Of a DNA stretch of 64,000 nucleotides, positions 1 to 10,495 are shown in pieces. The position numbers were made by a program, and so were the translations under genes. This DNA is from Cylindrodendrum hubeiense. Taxonomy: Eukaryota; Ascomycota; Sordariomycetes; Hypocreales; Nectriaceae. The notes beneath the pieces are model-generated. The model saw only the letters and a program-made list of their open reading frames with translations, did no database searches and was not told the DNA's origin. The stretch is from the NCBI GenBank assembly GCA_014621425.1, contig JAANBB010000029.1:62001-126000 (forward strand). Reading direction: 5' to 3'. The stretch's first letter is position 1, and every line of letters starts with the position of its first letter.

Positions 1-301
1 CAATGATATCAATGTGATCAACGTTAAACCCTTTCAGGGTACCTTTGACGAGCTTCTCGTTCCCTTCGGGAGTGCTGATATCTGCCTGAATGACTAGGAC
101 GCTGTCCTTGCCAGCCGCAGTTTCAATGATGTCGACAGTTTTGACTGTTCGCTCTGCGGTGGAGGGGGAGACATAATTGATGGTGACCTTGGCACCAGCA
201 CGAGCGAGAGCCAGCGCAATGCCAGCGCCAATACCGTTCTCCTTCCCAGAGCCTGTGATGATGGCAACTTTGCCTGAGAGGGAGAGGGAATCTTGGGCCA
301 T
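1..301 (-). CDS. Short-chain dehydrogenase/reductase, N-terminal part (runs off left edge)
   Basis: Reading leftwards from an ATG at 301, about 100 residues are open to the edge of the window. The start MAQDSLSLSGKVAIITG leads into a glycine-rich TGSGKENGIG segment, the TGxxxGxG dinucleotide-binding motif of classical SDRs, followed by the usual beta-alpha-beta pattern (AGAKVTINY, then VIQADIS with the Asp that contacts the adenine ring). The NNAG and YxxxK motifs would lie outside the window, so substrate and cofactor preference cannot be judged. The NY after the second strand resembles NADP-preferring members, which is a weak inference. Its 5' end is separated by about 750 bp from the 3' end of the MFS exporter, which is read in the same direction. 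Confidence 0.85.
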   Translation of the reverse strand, partial: MAQDSLSLSGKVAIITGSGKENGIGAGIALALARAGAKVTINYVSPSTAERTVKTVDIIETAAGKDSVLVIQADISTPEGNEKLVKGTLKGFNVDHIDII

Positions 302-898
302 TTCGAGAAGAAGTAGAAGAAGTGTGTGGGGAATTTATTTGTAATAGGCGACGCCTGAGGAAATTGAGTGGATATGATGCTTCTGACTTGAGCAAGAGGA
401 TGTGTGTCTGAGAATTTCAAGTCACCGTCGATGCCACTCTCTTTATACTCCTGAATGTCATCAAGAAGCTCGGTTTCCACCACTGGGAATCATTTATGAA
501 TAGCGATTGTTAATCTTCGAGTGCTTTATAATCTGCTTCGCCTAGATTCATTGTGGTGTTATCATGTGGAGCGATGATATTTCCAAGCTGTCCTAAAAGA
601 GAAAATGGAAATCCCTGCCTGCATTAGTGCGTCGAGGGGTAACACTGAAGTGGGTCTAAAGCTACTTCAGGAGAGTATTTTGAAAGGGCTGACCTCCGAA
701 GCCGCTAATAAATGCCGATGTATTCCACGAAACCAGTTCAAGGTAGCCCGGGCAGCTCCTCGAGCTAATATCAGCTGACAAACGGGAACGGCACCTTCCC
801 AAATTAAATACCTGAGTAGAGACTCGCATTAGGGACCTGGCATGGAGATTGGCAAGGTGGTGGGAGGTAATTAAATAGTAGCAATAGCACACTTCATG
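302..898. other. Gene-free stretch
   Basis: AT-balanced intergenic DNA between the SDR start and the duplicated tail of the MFS gene. Short open frames on both strands have no recognisable domain. It should contain the SDR promoter and the MFS 3' UTR, but I see no clear TATA box or other site. Confidence 0.6.
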
Positions 899-1036
899 AT
901 GTCTTTGTATCTATCCTTTGTTTTTACTCCCTTACTCAACTGCTGTATCCTCCTAGGACACTTTATCATGTCTTTGTATCTATCCTTTGTTTTTACTCCC
1001 TTACTCAACTGCTGTATCCTCCTAGGACACTTTATC
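899..1036. repeat. Two identical 69-bp tandem copies derived from the MFS gene tail
   Basis: Positions 899-967 and 968-1036 are identical 69-bp units. A third, diverged version starts at 1037 and is the genuine 3' end of the MFS gene (stop at 1049-1051). Read on the minus strand the units still encode IQQLSKGVKTKDR where the gene encodes IQQLSKGGKAQE, so the array arose by tandem duplication of the coding tail plus a few bases of 3' flank. 69 is a multiple of three, but the stop codon of the functional copy comes first, so the extra copies lie in the 3' UTR or downstream. Confidence 0.9.
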
Positions 1037-1048
1037 ATGTCTTTGCAT

Positions 1049-2811
1049 CTACTCCTGGGCTTTTCCTCCCTTGCTCAACTGCTGAATCCCCGTCGTTGTC
1101 TCCGTATGCTCCGTATTCAAATCTCGGTGCTTGATGAATGCACTGGCTATTATGGCAACAGCCGCCAGGCACGTGTACATTATGAACATATTCCTGATAC
1201 TCCATGCGAACGCCTCGAGTACCACCTGACGCTGCGAAGTGTCCTGGATCGACGCGGCGATGCCCACGTTTGCCGCCGCCTGGCTGCCCGATAGCGCCTC
1301 GCGGACGGATTCGCCCAGGCCAGCGGCAGCAAGGGTGGACTGTCGAGTATCCATGCTGTTCTGGAACACCACACCGCCGACTACTACTGATAGCGACATG
1401 GCAACGCTGCGGATAAAACCCAAGGCCGCCGTAGCTGCCGCAGTGTCCTCCTGGCTGACGGTATTCTGGATCGCAACCATAGGCCCTTGGAACAGAAGTG
1501 CGGGGCCGAGAGCACCGAAAATCTCCAACCCAATGACGACTGAAACGGAGGTTTCGGTTCCGAAATGTATGTACAGCCCTGTTCCTATCGTCATGAGCGT
1601 GACACCGGCCCATATAGACTCCCTGTAACGGCCTGTACGATGGATAACGACACCAGCCAGAATTTCAACAATGGCTTGCGTTATTATTAGCGGGAGCATC
1701 ATTACTCCGCTCCTAATAGGTGAGGCTTGCTGCACGCTTTGGAAGAAAAGCGGCAGGTAATATTCCATGCCTATCAGGACCATGGCGTGCGTAAAGGCGA
1801 CAATGAAAGTCGCATTATTAGACCAGTTTTTGAAAACGTCTAGCGGTATGAGCGGGTATTTGGCCAGGCGTTGTTCGGTAAAGATGAAGAAGCCGATCAT
1901 GGCCGTCCCGAATACAAGCAAACAGACCACCTTAGGACTGTTCCAGGGAAATATCGCACCGCCGAGGTCCAGTCCTACAAGAAGCAGAAGCGTTATGGCG
2001 AGGATGGAAAACGTCCCAACCCAATCAACGGCTTTTGCGCCTTCGAGTAGCTTCGTGCGCGGATTGTGCACATCCAGAAAAACAAGCAAGAGGATGAATG
2101 TGACTGCACAGATGGGGAGGTTGATCCAGAAGCACCACCGCCAACTCGCAGACTGTGTGAAGGCACCGCCGATAAGAGGTCCAGCAGAGCCAGCCAGAGC
2201 CCACACAAATCCCACGTACCCTAGATATAAGGACCGCTTCCGCACGCTGAAGAGATCGGAGATAATGATGGTCACCAACTGCATCAACCCCCCGCTACCA
2301 GTACCTTGCAGCGCTCGGCCAGCAATCAGCATTGTCATATTGGTACTTAACGCCGCAATGACACTGGCGGCTGCAAAGAGACCTACTGCTCCGAGTAGCA
2401 CGTACTTGCGACCCCAGATGTCGCTGAATTTCGCCCAGATTGGCCCAGTGGCAGCGGTAGCCAGCAGATAGGCGCCACCAACCCAGACGTACCCGACGGC
2501 AGAGTGTAGTTCAGCACATATTGTGGGGATAGCGATTGCGATGATGGTTTGATCGAGAGCGGCTACGAACAGGGCGAGCTACAAGGTGGAGTTGTATTAG
2601 CCTGGCCATGTTCGCTAAAGACTGGGGTGGGTGAAATTACATAGAGCCCTGATAATATGGAGTATAGACGCAGCTTCGTGCGGATTCGAGGGTTTTCGAT
2701 GAGATCGAGAGGCTCGATGGGGATACCTCTGAGGGAAGCTTCCGTGGCGGGAAGCTTCACCAGCGATTCAGGATGATGCGTAGGAGTTCCAGAGGGTGCG
2801 ATGACGTCCAT
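1049..2811 (-). CDS. MFS exporter, DHA2-like 14-TM drug:H+ antiporter family
   Basis: Two exons, 2811-2641 and 2578-1049, joined across a 62-bp phase-0 intron (2579-2640, GTAATT..TAG), give 566 residues. The N-terminus (about 57 residues) is cytosolic. The second exon opens directly into TM1 with ALDQTIIAIAIPTI, the signature of the 14-TM DHA2 drug-exporter branch of the major facilitator superfamily. A further family motif, GRALQGTGSGG, follows in TM4, and many hydrophobic segments run to the C-terminus. It should sit in the plasma or vacuolar membrane and export a small toxic or secondary metabolite using the proton gradient; the substrate cannot be read from sequence. It is read toward the SDR at the left edge. 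The last 12 codons overlap the third, diverged unit of the tandem 69-bp repeat. Confidence 0.88.
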
Positions 2812-4500
2812 GATAACTAGATACTACCCGCGCTGCAAGGAAAACAGGTTCTCTCAGAGAGTCTTCTGTGGACGATAGCGTTGAATGTTGGAAGGTGTCC
2901 GCCGTTGGAATGGAATTTGGGTGAATTGTTAAAAACCGTTTTGTTAAAGTGAGGTTAAATTTACAGAGCTTGAATTGATACTGGCTTTATATTTTGTCTT
3001 TTTCCTTCCTTGTTTCTTTACCGTCGCATGAGTCACACGCCGACGTATCGAGACTACCCCATTTTCCATTTACCCGGTAAGACTCACGCGCTGGATTGAG
3101 TAATAAACACACGTTACACTGGGATCATCGGTCTCCTCTCCTTACATGTGCCGATCTTGCTTATTTTATGCGGTAAACGCTCGTTTAGGTACGCTAAGGC
3201 CAGGACCAGGACCAGGGCTAGGTTCTTTAAGAGTTGGCTAAGCCTACTGTTCTAATTATCTGAAAGGCTTCTTAGAGAACACTATTTTCAATGGACCCAG
3301 CTACTGATAATGAGGATGCATAGAAGGTTTCCGATTGAAGTTACTTGAATGACGGCTTAATATGACTGCAGGCTTTGTGATTATTTTCATGCCAAACCAA
3401 TTTATTGGGTTCCCTGGTCATACGGTATGGAATGCTCGTAAAGGCATTCCTAGCAGGTGTTTCAGCTAGGAAGTAAGCCCATTTGATCCAGACTGTCTCT
3501 GATAGGCTGTTCTGACCGGCATTGAGGAGATTGGATAAGATCAATTAGTCAATTATCGATAGCTATAGGGTAGGGTTGAGATATCGTGATTGAATTCATC
3601 TACGATCATCATCTTTGATCATTATCATGAGCATTTAGTGGTATGATTTTCTAGCAAGTTCAATTTTTGAATTTTTCGGCTTATATTATATTTGTGGTAT
3701 TATACTGTGATCTGTTTGACCAGATAATGCTGATTGATAGTATCGGTCAGGTAAGTCTTTTTTTTTTTTAACTTGTGTTACAGACCCATCACGATTGTTT
3801 AGGCATACTCAATATTGACACTCCCAATTATAAGTCAAGTTAATAACTAAAAGGGTGTCTTCTAACGAATATTATTCATATCCACCTGGAGGATGACTTC
3901 CCCGGTCACACCTGGTGGCACTGTTGCCTCCACCTCGAATAATCCCAGTCTTCTCCTCCACTTTCCAAAACTCTCAGCCAATTAATTCTCCCCCGGTACG
4001 AGAGTCAATTAAAGGCGTCGACAGCCAGGAGCAATCCGAATACGGCCATCAACCCCCTGAAGCAGCCATTAAGCACCGGTACGAAATGCGCAGCGGTTAC
4101 GAGACAGACATACGTCGCCCTTGCCTGTATGGCCCATTTAAGTTTGCCGTAGTTTATTCCTCTCACGAAGGGTACCTGGTTAGGTAAGAGTCGGCGCAGC
4201 TCGTGGCAGTTGCTTGTTCAGTGGACGTGGAGATTGCCACGGTTGTTGCCTTCGCTGTCGCCGTAAGCGCTGGGCTGTCTTCCGTAGCTTCAGATGCATC
4301 ATCGTTAGCGTCGCCCACACGTAAATTGTTTATGGTGTTATCACTTACGAAAGCAATATGAACATCCAGCCCAAAGACCAGAACAATCATCATCCAGATA
4401 AATGTGGCCTTGTCCATGTTACTGTACGCGACTACAATCGTGTCACGCAGATCGCCTTGGTAGCGACATACCATATGGTGTAGTCTTTGAAACGAATAGA
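2812..4500. other. Long gene-poor stretch, AT-rich
   Basis: No convincing gene. Open frames here are under about 100 codons and lack domains. A poly-T run lies near 3758-3768. The right end (4163-4500) lies just downstream of the LysM gene. On the minus strand it contains a Thr/Ala/Ser-rich open frame, and a possible splice donor (GTGAGT at about 4508) sits just before that gene's stop, so an extra LysM-gene exon here cannot be excluded. Confidence 0.5.
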
Positions 4501-5198
4501 CTATAACTCACCAGGCGCTACAGGGCCCCTTGGGACAGTGGTACCCGTGGTGGTCGATATGGCTGCAGGCTCATGGCTGGAGACAGAAATGCAATACCAG
4601 TACTTGGCCCAGAGACCACTACAGTCCCCCAGCGCGGGGTTCCACTTGACAAGCTCGTTTATTGTCATTCCATACTTGTCGGTGATGGTTTCGCAAAGTT
4701 CGCGCTTCTTGGCAAAGTGCCACCCATCACAGTTGCTGACTGTGCCGTCTAACGTCGGTGAATGCGTCGGCGATTGTGCAGCGGTAGGGGTCGTGGTGAT
4801 CGCAGAAGAGGCGGGACTTCCACCGTTGGCCTCTACGCAGTATGAGGAGCCAACGTTGACGCCGCTGCAGTCTTTTTTGACTGATGGGTTCTGCAAGGGA
4901 GGCAGCTGTGTTAGCGCGACAGATCACAGATCTCAGAATCGAAGAATCGAAGAAATAATAAACGTAAACGTACCCAGGCCACAAACTCTGAGTGGGTGAG
5001 AGCCCACCGCGATTCGATGTAATCACAGTCTTGATCACTGGAATCAATGGTGTAGTAGAGCGTGCACGATTTCGTCGTGCCGTCGAGCACCGAGGCCTCG
5101 GTGACTTGTCGCCGCTGCACCGCGGTATCATATGATACGCGATGCAACGTCAATGCACTCGTAGTGACCAAAAGAACGAGAAAACAGACTGGCCACAT
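4501..5198 (-). CDS. Secreted protein with two LysM domains
   Basis: Two exons, 5198-4974 and 4890-4501, with an 83-bp phase-0 intron, give 204 residues. The start MWPVCFLVLLVTTSALT is a strong signal peptide, followed by QRRQ, a possible dibasic processing site. LysM 1 (about residues 35-88) spans the intron: CTLYYTIDSS ... HSEFVAW|NPSVKKDCSG ... YCVE. A Ser/Thr/Pro-rich linker leads to LysM 2 (about 120-175): CDGWHFAKK..LCETITDKYGMTINELVKWNPALG..C. Six or more cysteines are spaced as in fungal LysM proteins. Such proteins bind chitin or peptidoglycan-type glycans outside the cell, and some act in plant-associated fungi by masking chitin; which role applies here is unknown. The stop overlaps a GTGAGT donor, so a further 3' exon (4163-4480) is possible. 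Confidence 0.8.
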
Positions 5199-6165
5199 GT
5201 TTAAAGAATGTAGGACGGTGGGACGCGGTTCAGAACCTGTAGTAGAGGTTGGGCTACGGTAATAATGTCCACGACCGGCGCATTCAATTTGAGATGTAAG
5301 ATTGAAAAGAGCCAATACACAACTAACAATTCACCTGGCGAGTCCTTTGATTTTACCGATTGCTCGTGCATCAGAACCAGGTAAAATCAGGGACAGGGTC
5401 TAAGCGCTGGGGGCTGTGCCATTCGGCCAGTTCTACAACTGGTAAACAGACAGGGCCAGCCAGGGGCGTAGAAGGCTGAGCGAATGGAGTAAACAAATGT
5501 AAGCGAGGTTAATTAAGGGAGCGGGCGAGCTGGTCCCGCATGGAGGAATAGCAACCCTGTTGTCAATGACCTGATTGAGTGCGTGCTGGAGGCTTGTCCA
5601 ATCCTCTGTGGCTGTGTCGAGTCCAGGCCAACCCACTCGACATGGCGCTAGCAATGCGAAGAGGGGAAAAGCAGCCCAGCTCTGTCTCAGAAAGATAACC
5701 AGCAGCCAACAACCAACAACCAACAGCTAACAACCAACGGTCAACAGACCGCCAGTTCCTCAGCTGTGCATGCACAAGTGGCTAGCACAGGCCGATAGAA
5801 CGTATTCCGCAGGCAAATCTTTACACCATGGTAGCATGAATATCGCGCCTACAGAATTTTCCTCATGGAGGCTAGAAACGAAGTCGCGTCGGTGCCGCCT
5901 CCAGTACAAACCCTCAACTTAGAAGATCGCTATCAGCAGATTAAATTGGAAGGAGACCTTGGAAAAGGCTTTAATATGGATAATTGGCCGAATGAGATGA
6001 GGCTTAAAGTCCCACCTCTAACGACGCTAATCATTCCATATTGCAGAGTATACATTGCAGAGTATACTAACTCGTATCCCTAATCTCAGTATACTATCAG
6101 AGGCTGCAATCCAAACGAGGACACATCACCTGAGTCTGAGACGAAAATTGACACACAAGTAACAC
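5199..6165. other. Gene-free stretch between the LysM gene and the tRNA
   Basis: No supported gene. It should hold the LysM promoter (minus strand). At 5700-5745 there is a short CCAACAA-type simple repeat. At about 6042-6067 a 13-bp unit TTGCAGAGTATAC occurs twice. Open frames of 70-96 codons have no domains. Confidence 0.5.
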
Positions 6166-6237
6166 GGTCGCGTGGCCCAATGGCAAGGCGTCTGACTACG
6201 AATCAGGAGATCGTGGGTTCGAGCCCCACCGTGACCT
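6166..6237 (+). tRNA. tRNA-Arg (anticodon ACG)
   Basis: A complete intronless cloverleaf. The acceptor arm GGTCGCG pairs with CGTGACC (one G-T pair), leaving T as the discriminator base. The D arm GCCCAATGGCAAGGC is followed by a five-pair anticodon stem enclosing the loop CTACGAA, with ACG as anticodon. The T arm GTGGG-TTCGAGC-CCCAC supplies the B-box promoter. A TTTTT run at 6242-6246 is a Pol III terminator. Confidence 0.95.
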
Positions 6238-6241
6238 TTCA

Positions 6242-6246
6242 TTTTT
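6242..6246 (+). terminator. Pol III T-run terminator of the tRNA gene
   Basis: Five consecutive T residues five bases after the discriminator base of the tRNA-Arg gene. Confidence 0.75.
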
Positions 6247-8310
6247 GCCTTTTCTCTCTCTTTTTGGCTCTACATCTTTCCTCGCTAGAAGTAGAACTGC
6301 CTTGCACATAGTTGAAGTGGAGGCGATTGAGGAGAATTTAGCCAAGGTCATGCAGCTTGATTCGAATGGAAACTGTGCTTGGAACAACGTGGAACCCAAA
6401 GATAACGAGCATATTTGTGGCCCAGCTATTCACTTGAGGAAGCTGTTGAGGACCATTTATTTTGGGAACCCTAATGGTTAACCATTCATAGTCTGAAGGG
6501 AGAATTTGAGCGACAGCGATCAAGTACTGCACATGCTAACCGCACCTTCCGATATAGCTTCGAAGTCCCTTTCACTCAAGTTGGCAACGCAAAACGTGAC
6601 CGGCTGCTCATCGGACGCTTTGGGGGACATTATATTTACTGTACGGCCTCTCCATTACTGACCTCAGTTCTATGAGTCAGTCACTTTATTCATGGGGGGA
6701 TGACAACATTTTGGATAGCAATTGAACGAGTTGGGTGAAATTAATGCTTTCATAGATTTGGATGATGATGGATTTATAGCATGATGCATCACGATGGTCC
6801 AGCGTGTCAATCACGGGACAGACCCGACTTCTGCAAGTAAACCGCAATACACCGCACTGTGATCCTAAAATCAATTGGATTCTTCAACACTTATTGTTTG
6901 CAGTACCAGCATTATTCGGAATAGCTATAACGATACCAGGCGTGGCATTGTTGAATATGCCCTTTCCAATTGTTGGTCCGTGATACGAGGCTCGCGTACG
7001 GGCCAGTAATCACATGCTCAAGCTACCATCTTCTGGCTGCGAGGTCAAAGTTACTATAAATCCAATGCATCATTCACCGCAATCCCTGTAATTCACATAC
7101 CAAAGCTGCTGCCCCCGTGTCACGGGGACGAAGCTAGGGGGGGCTGGGAGAAGTCAATCTACTCGGGTATCGGTGATAGGATCGCTGATGGAGGGTATAA
7201 CTAGCAGCTTACGGCCCTAAATAATAAAAGGGTCGAGATCGATATGAGTCGTCTCATCACCCATACTATTCATCAGCTACCTGGTAGCTGGTCCGCCCTC
7301 TTCACTCCCTATTTGTACGTTGTGCCCTGACAGGATTGACCGATCGCTATGAGTTCCGCTTTCCGTTGACCAAGGGCGGTGGCTAGTTTTCTATGAACTA
7401 CATCCAAATGTTATTTTCGCATGCAACATCATTCCAATAATACGAGAGCTTCCTGCTTTATCATGCGCCATGAGATTGGCCTCTTGCTGGAACTCTTGAA
7501 TAGCATCAACGCAAATGCTTTGCTAGTTGGCCGACTTAGTTGTCGAATATTCAGAACTTGTGAGGGAGGAGAAGGCAGATCTGTCTGTCAATCGTCTAGC
7601 AGAAGCTCAACCGGCCAGAATCTGAATGGGCAAACTGAGATGCGAAGGTGGATGAGTGGCTCATATTAGCTGGTGGCACTTTCTATACATGCCGCTCACG
7701 GCTCCAACCTTGACTCTAGGGGCTTATAACCCACAGTAGCTGATGAACTATGGAGCCGTGAAAAGGTTAAGGAGATGCCTGTCATGGATGGCGCTGAACC
7801 AGCTGCATGATGCATGGTGGGTGGGCTCGGGGTGCAGCCACGCACGGGACAAAGTCGACTTTTGCAGTCGTGATCTGCACAACACTGCCCACCCTAGCCG
7901 ATCCGCTCGTCCCATTGAAGCTGGAGATCTTGTGTCAAAATGCTCTCGGAGGAATGCCGAGGCCAATTGAGTGGACAGAAGAGTCTGGGTGCTAATAGGA
8001 CAGTGGCGCTTGGAACGTTAGTGCCATGATTGACTTTTGTTGTGTCGACGAATCAGATGGCCAGATGGACGCACGACAGGAGATCTGAGACTGGCAGATG
8101 TCCAAGCTAGCTGTGAAAATATTTTCCAATTGACTTGGGCTCTAGCTTATCGGTCCTTGGTGCCTTTTGTTAGCTAGCTTGCTACGCCCTATGGCGGACA
8201 TGGCTTAGTAACTAAACTGGCGCCGGGCTATTTATTCCTGAATTGGAGCTTGTTCGGGGGCAAGCCTCGACCAACTTTTTTTTTATCATCAAAGGATCAA
8301 TTCGATTGTG
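6247..8310. other. Gene-poor stretch
   Basis: About 2 kb with only short, domain-free open frames on both strands. Two segments (about 6769-6840 and 7795-7870) resemble each other, sharing GCATGATGCAT and CACGGGACA..CGACTT.TGCA, as if both are decayed copies of one dispersed element. A TATTTAT sequence near 8229 could be the TATA region of the downstream ACT-domain gene. Confidence 0.45.
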
Positions 8311-8352
8311 CATACACTAGAGCCCACACACTAGAGCTCATACACTAGAGCT
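8311..8352 (+). repeat. Three 14-bp tandem units in the 5' leader of the ACT-domain gene
   Basis: The unit CAYACACTAGAGCY occurs three times, directly abutting the start codon region of the gene at 8356. It is a short minisatellite in the presumed 5' UTR. Confidence 0.75.
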
Positions 8353-8355
8353 GAA

Positions 8356-8793
8356 ATGGCAACGTCGACCAGCGACGGGGGCGAAACGTCTCTCTCCACT
8401 CTCCTCTCCACCCTCACAACTACCCTACACCCGTCGACTTTTGTCTTCTCCACCCAGCCGGAATCATCGACGCTACCCCCACTGTCGGACATTCAGCTCC
8501 TGTTCCGGGAATCGGAAGGGGTCACGCTTATCACGACACTGGAGTATGCTGTTTCTCATGGCGTGGAGTATTCGTTTCCGTCGAGGATGATTACACTCAA
8601 TGTGCATTCGAGCTTAGAGGCGGTTGGGTTCATGGCAGTTATCGCGACAAAGTTGGCCGAGAAGGGCATGGGGGTGAATCCTGTGAGCGGGTTCTATCAT
8701 GATCATCTGTTTGTGCCAGTTGGGAGGGAGGAGGAAGCATTGACTACGTTGGCAACACTGGCCGAGGAGAAACGACGAGAAGCAGAGAATTAA
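8356..8793 (+). CDS. ACT-domain protein of the DUF2241/CASTOR-like family
   Basis: A single-exon gene of 145 residues. A polar Ser/Thr-rich start is followed by a beta-rich core with STFVFSTQPES, EGVTLITTLEYAV and SSLEAVGFMAVIATKLAEKGMGVNPVSGFYHDHLFVPV, the conserved pattern of the small fungal and bacterial DUF2241 proteins whose fold is an ACT (amino-acid-binding regulatory) domain. Length is as expected for the family. The F-Y-H-D-H-L-F-V-P stretch near the C-terminus is its most conserved part. Ligand and partner are unknown; by analogy with other ACT domains it may sense an amino acid (inference). It ends in a charged helix (EEKRREAEN). Confidence 0.85.
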   Translation: MATSTSDGGETSLSTLLSTLTTTLHPSTFVFSTQPESSTLPPLSDIQLLFRESEGVTLITTLEYAVSHGVEYSFPSRMITLNVHSSLEAVGFMAVIATKLAEKGMGVNPVSGFYHDHLFVPVGREEEALTTLATLAEEKRREAEN

Positions 8794-9042
8794 GTGTGTG
8801 AAGGCAATATGCACTTACAAACCTTTGCCCTTGAAATAAGAAAAACTGAATCACGCACACTTTCTATGGTTCACCACACTTGATCACTTTCCTCGCAGTT
8901 TAAGCATACACGGTTAAACATGCAATCTATTAAGCATACAGCTTTAACATGTTGCCGTGTTTATTAATTGGGCTCCCTCTACCCTAGACCAGCGAGATCC
9001 TTCGGGCGATCCTGACCCTGACGGTCACACCCTGCTGCATAC

Positions 9043-9098
9043 GGGCTCCGTATTTGTGGCTCCGTATATTGGGTCCGTATATTGGGTCCGAATATTGG
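9043..9098 (+). repeat. About four 13-bp tandem units
   Basis: Imperfect tandem units of the form GGGTCCGTATATT, the last reading GGGTCCGAATATT. It is one of two small arrays in the GC-rich tract. Confidence 0.7.
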
Positions 9099-9615
9099 CG
9101 GGGCGTCGGTGGCGAGCACAACGCCAGTGGGGACACAGGCTGACAGGGTTGGGCTATCTCGACTCTCCCCCGCAGACGCCAGCCTCGTCGCCCTGCCAAA
9201 CTCGGGACTGGGCATGTCCCAATTCCCATGGTTGGCTCTTCCCGTAGTTCGCAGGCGGCTTAACCTCTGCTCGAGTCTGGGCCCGGCGACGATAACGGTG
9301 CGCGATATAGGCGACGCCGCCAGCAAAAAGGAATCTACTGCATGCACGACGATCTCGGTCACGGTTCCGTCGATCGGGCTCCGGCAGGGGTCGTGAGAGC
9401 TGCACGCGAGGCGTTGTGCTGGGCGGACAGCGGGCAGCGATTGGGCGGCTGTGTGAATATTGCCCCAGTGCTCGGTGTGAGCTGCGCTGTTGGCAGTCGC
9501 GCTCGCATGACACGGGCGTATACGATGGCTCCAGATCCAGATCTATCAGCGAAATGAACATGGCGCGAGGGCGGCGCGGGTAGGGATGCTCCCTGTGCCG
9601 CTCCATAGAGGCCAA

Positions 9616-9621
9616 CACGTG
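9616..9621. promoter_or_regulatory. CACGTG box (distal) in the phosphate-symporter upstream region
   Basis: A palindromic CACGTG about 1.2 kb before the PHO89-type start codon. The bHLH phosphate regulators PHO4 (yeast) and NUC-1 (Neurospora) bind CACGTG upstream of phosphate-starvation genes. That this copy is used is inference. Confidence 0.35.
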
Positions 9622-9741
9622 CGCAGATGGCTCTCTTCGTATGCTTAAAACCATGGTTGTCTGTGGCAGCCATGAGGGCTGCTGTGGGAGTGGAGGAGTG
9701 GTGGCAATGGTGGAACTGGGCGGGACTGGCTGGAGCATGCG

Positions 9742-9747
9742 CACGTG
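9742..9747. promoter_or_regulatory. CACGTG box (distal) in the phosphate-symporter upstream region
   Basis: A second CACGTG palindrome, followed by TGTGTGT, about 1.1 kb before the symporter start. Same reasoning as for the other two boxes; the distance makes its use uncertain. Confidence 0.35.
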
Positions 9748-10019
9748 TGTGTCTGCGACGGCCAGCACGGATGCTGTGGTGTGTTCCTCATTTGCCTCGA
9801 CCGGCGCAGGGGATGTTGTGCAGGAACTGTCTTCTGAATGGCTTCTAGCGCGGGGGGCAAGGGTACCCACGGCCGTCAACGCGCGAGCTGGCACCACGGG
9901 CAGACTGAGCGATGCTGCAGACAGACCGAGGGAGGCCGTCTTGCGTATTGTCTTGGGCCAAGGAATGAGGTCTCATCGACTCACAGAAGCGGCATCTGGA
10001 CGCGTGCCTCCAATCACAT

Positions 10020-10065
10020 GCCAAGCACGGCCAAGCACGGCCAAGCACAGCCAAGTATCGCCAAG
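10020..10065 (+). repeat. About 4.5 tandem copies of a 10-bp unit
   Basis: The unit CCAAGCACGG is repeated, two copies perfect and then drifting (CCAAGCACAG, CCAAGTATCG). It lies in the GC-rich tract. Confidence 0.8.
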
Positions 10066-10489
10066 CGGCCGCGATGCCTCTATCTGGCACCGCGGGCTCT
10101 GCGCGAGCGTATCAGTGCCAGACTTAAGCATCGCAGCCAAAGTACCGGCGTCTTGACTCCTCTTGGCCTAGCTTGGCATCTCTTGTCCGGACCTGGCGAC
10201 CGAGCGGTGGAGCCGGCCGGGATCTCGGTCGTCAGATGTGGCCTAGTTGCGAGTGGCGGCTCCGGTTGTATGCAGGTATCGCCCATGTACCCGCTGGCAT
10301 TGGCCCCATGGTGGATGCGTCCGTCTGCCCCGTGCTGCGTCGTGCGAGCCAATTCCCCCGCAAGAAACAAAACGTGTCCCGGCCAGGTCGCGTGCCCTCT
10401 GCGTCGCCGCCCGCCGGTGCGGACGCACCTGTACTTGGCGTCTACTTGGCCGCCTCCCCGCGGGCGTGCCACGGCCCTGGAGCTTGGCC

Positions 10490-10495
10490 CACGTG
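10490..10495. promoter_or_regulatory. CACGTG box (proximal), candidate NUC-1/PHO4 site
   Basis: CACGTGTG lies about 330 bp upstream of the phosphate symporter start codon. This is the position and core sequence expected for the phosphate-starvation bHLH activator. It is the most plausible of the three boxes. Confidence 0.5.

Noticed and set aside
896..1294. Plus-strand open frame with a repeated MSLYLSFVFTPLLN segment
   Set aside because: It is the antisense of the MFS gene tail and its tandem copies; the repetition comes from the 69-bp duplication, not from a real protein repeat.
9154..9897. 247-codon minus-strand open frame in the GC-rich tract
   Set aside because: Low-complexity Arg/Pro/Ser-rich, overlapped by equally long frames on the other strand, no domain or splice logic.
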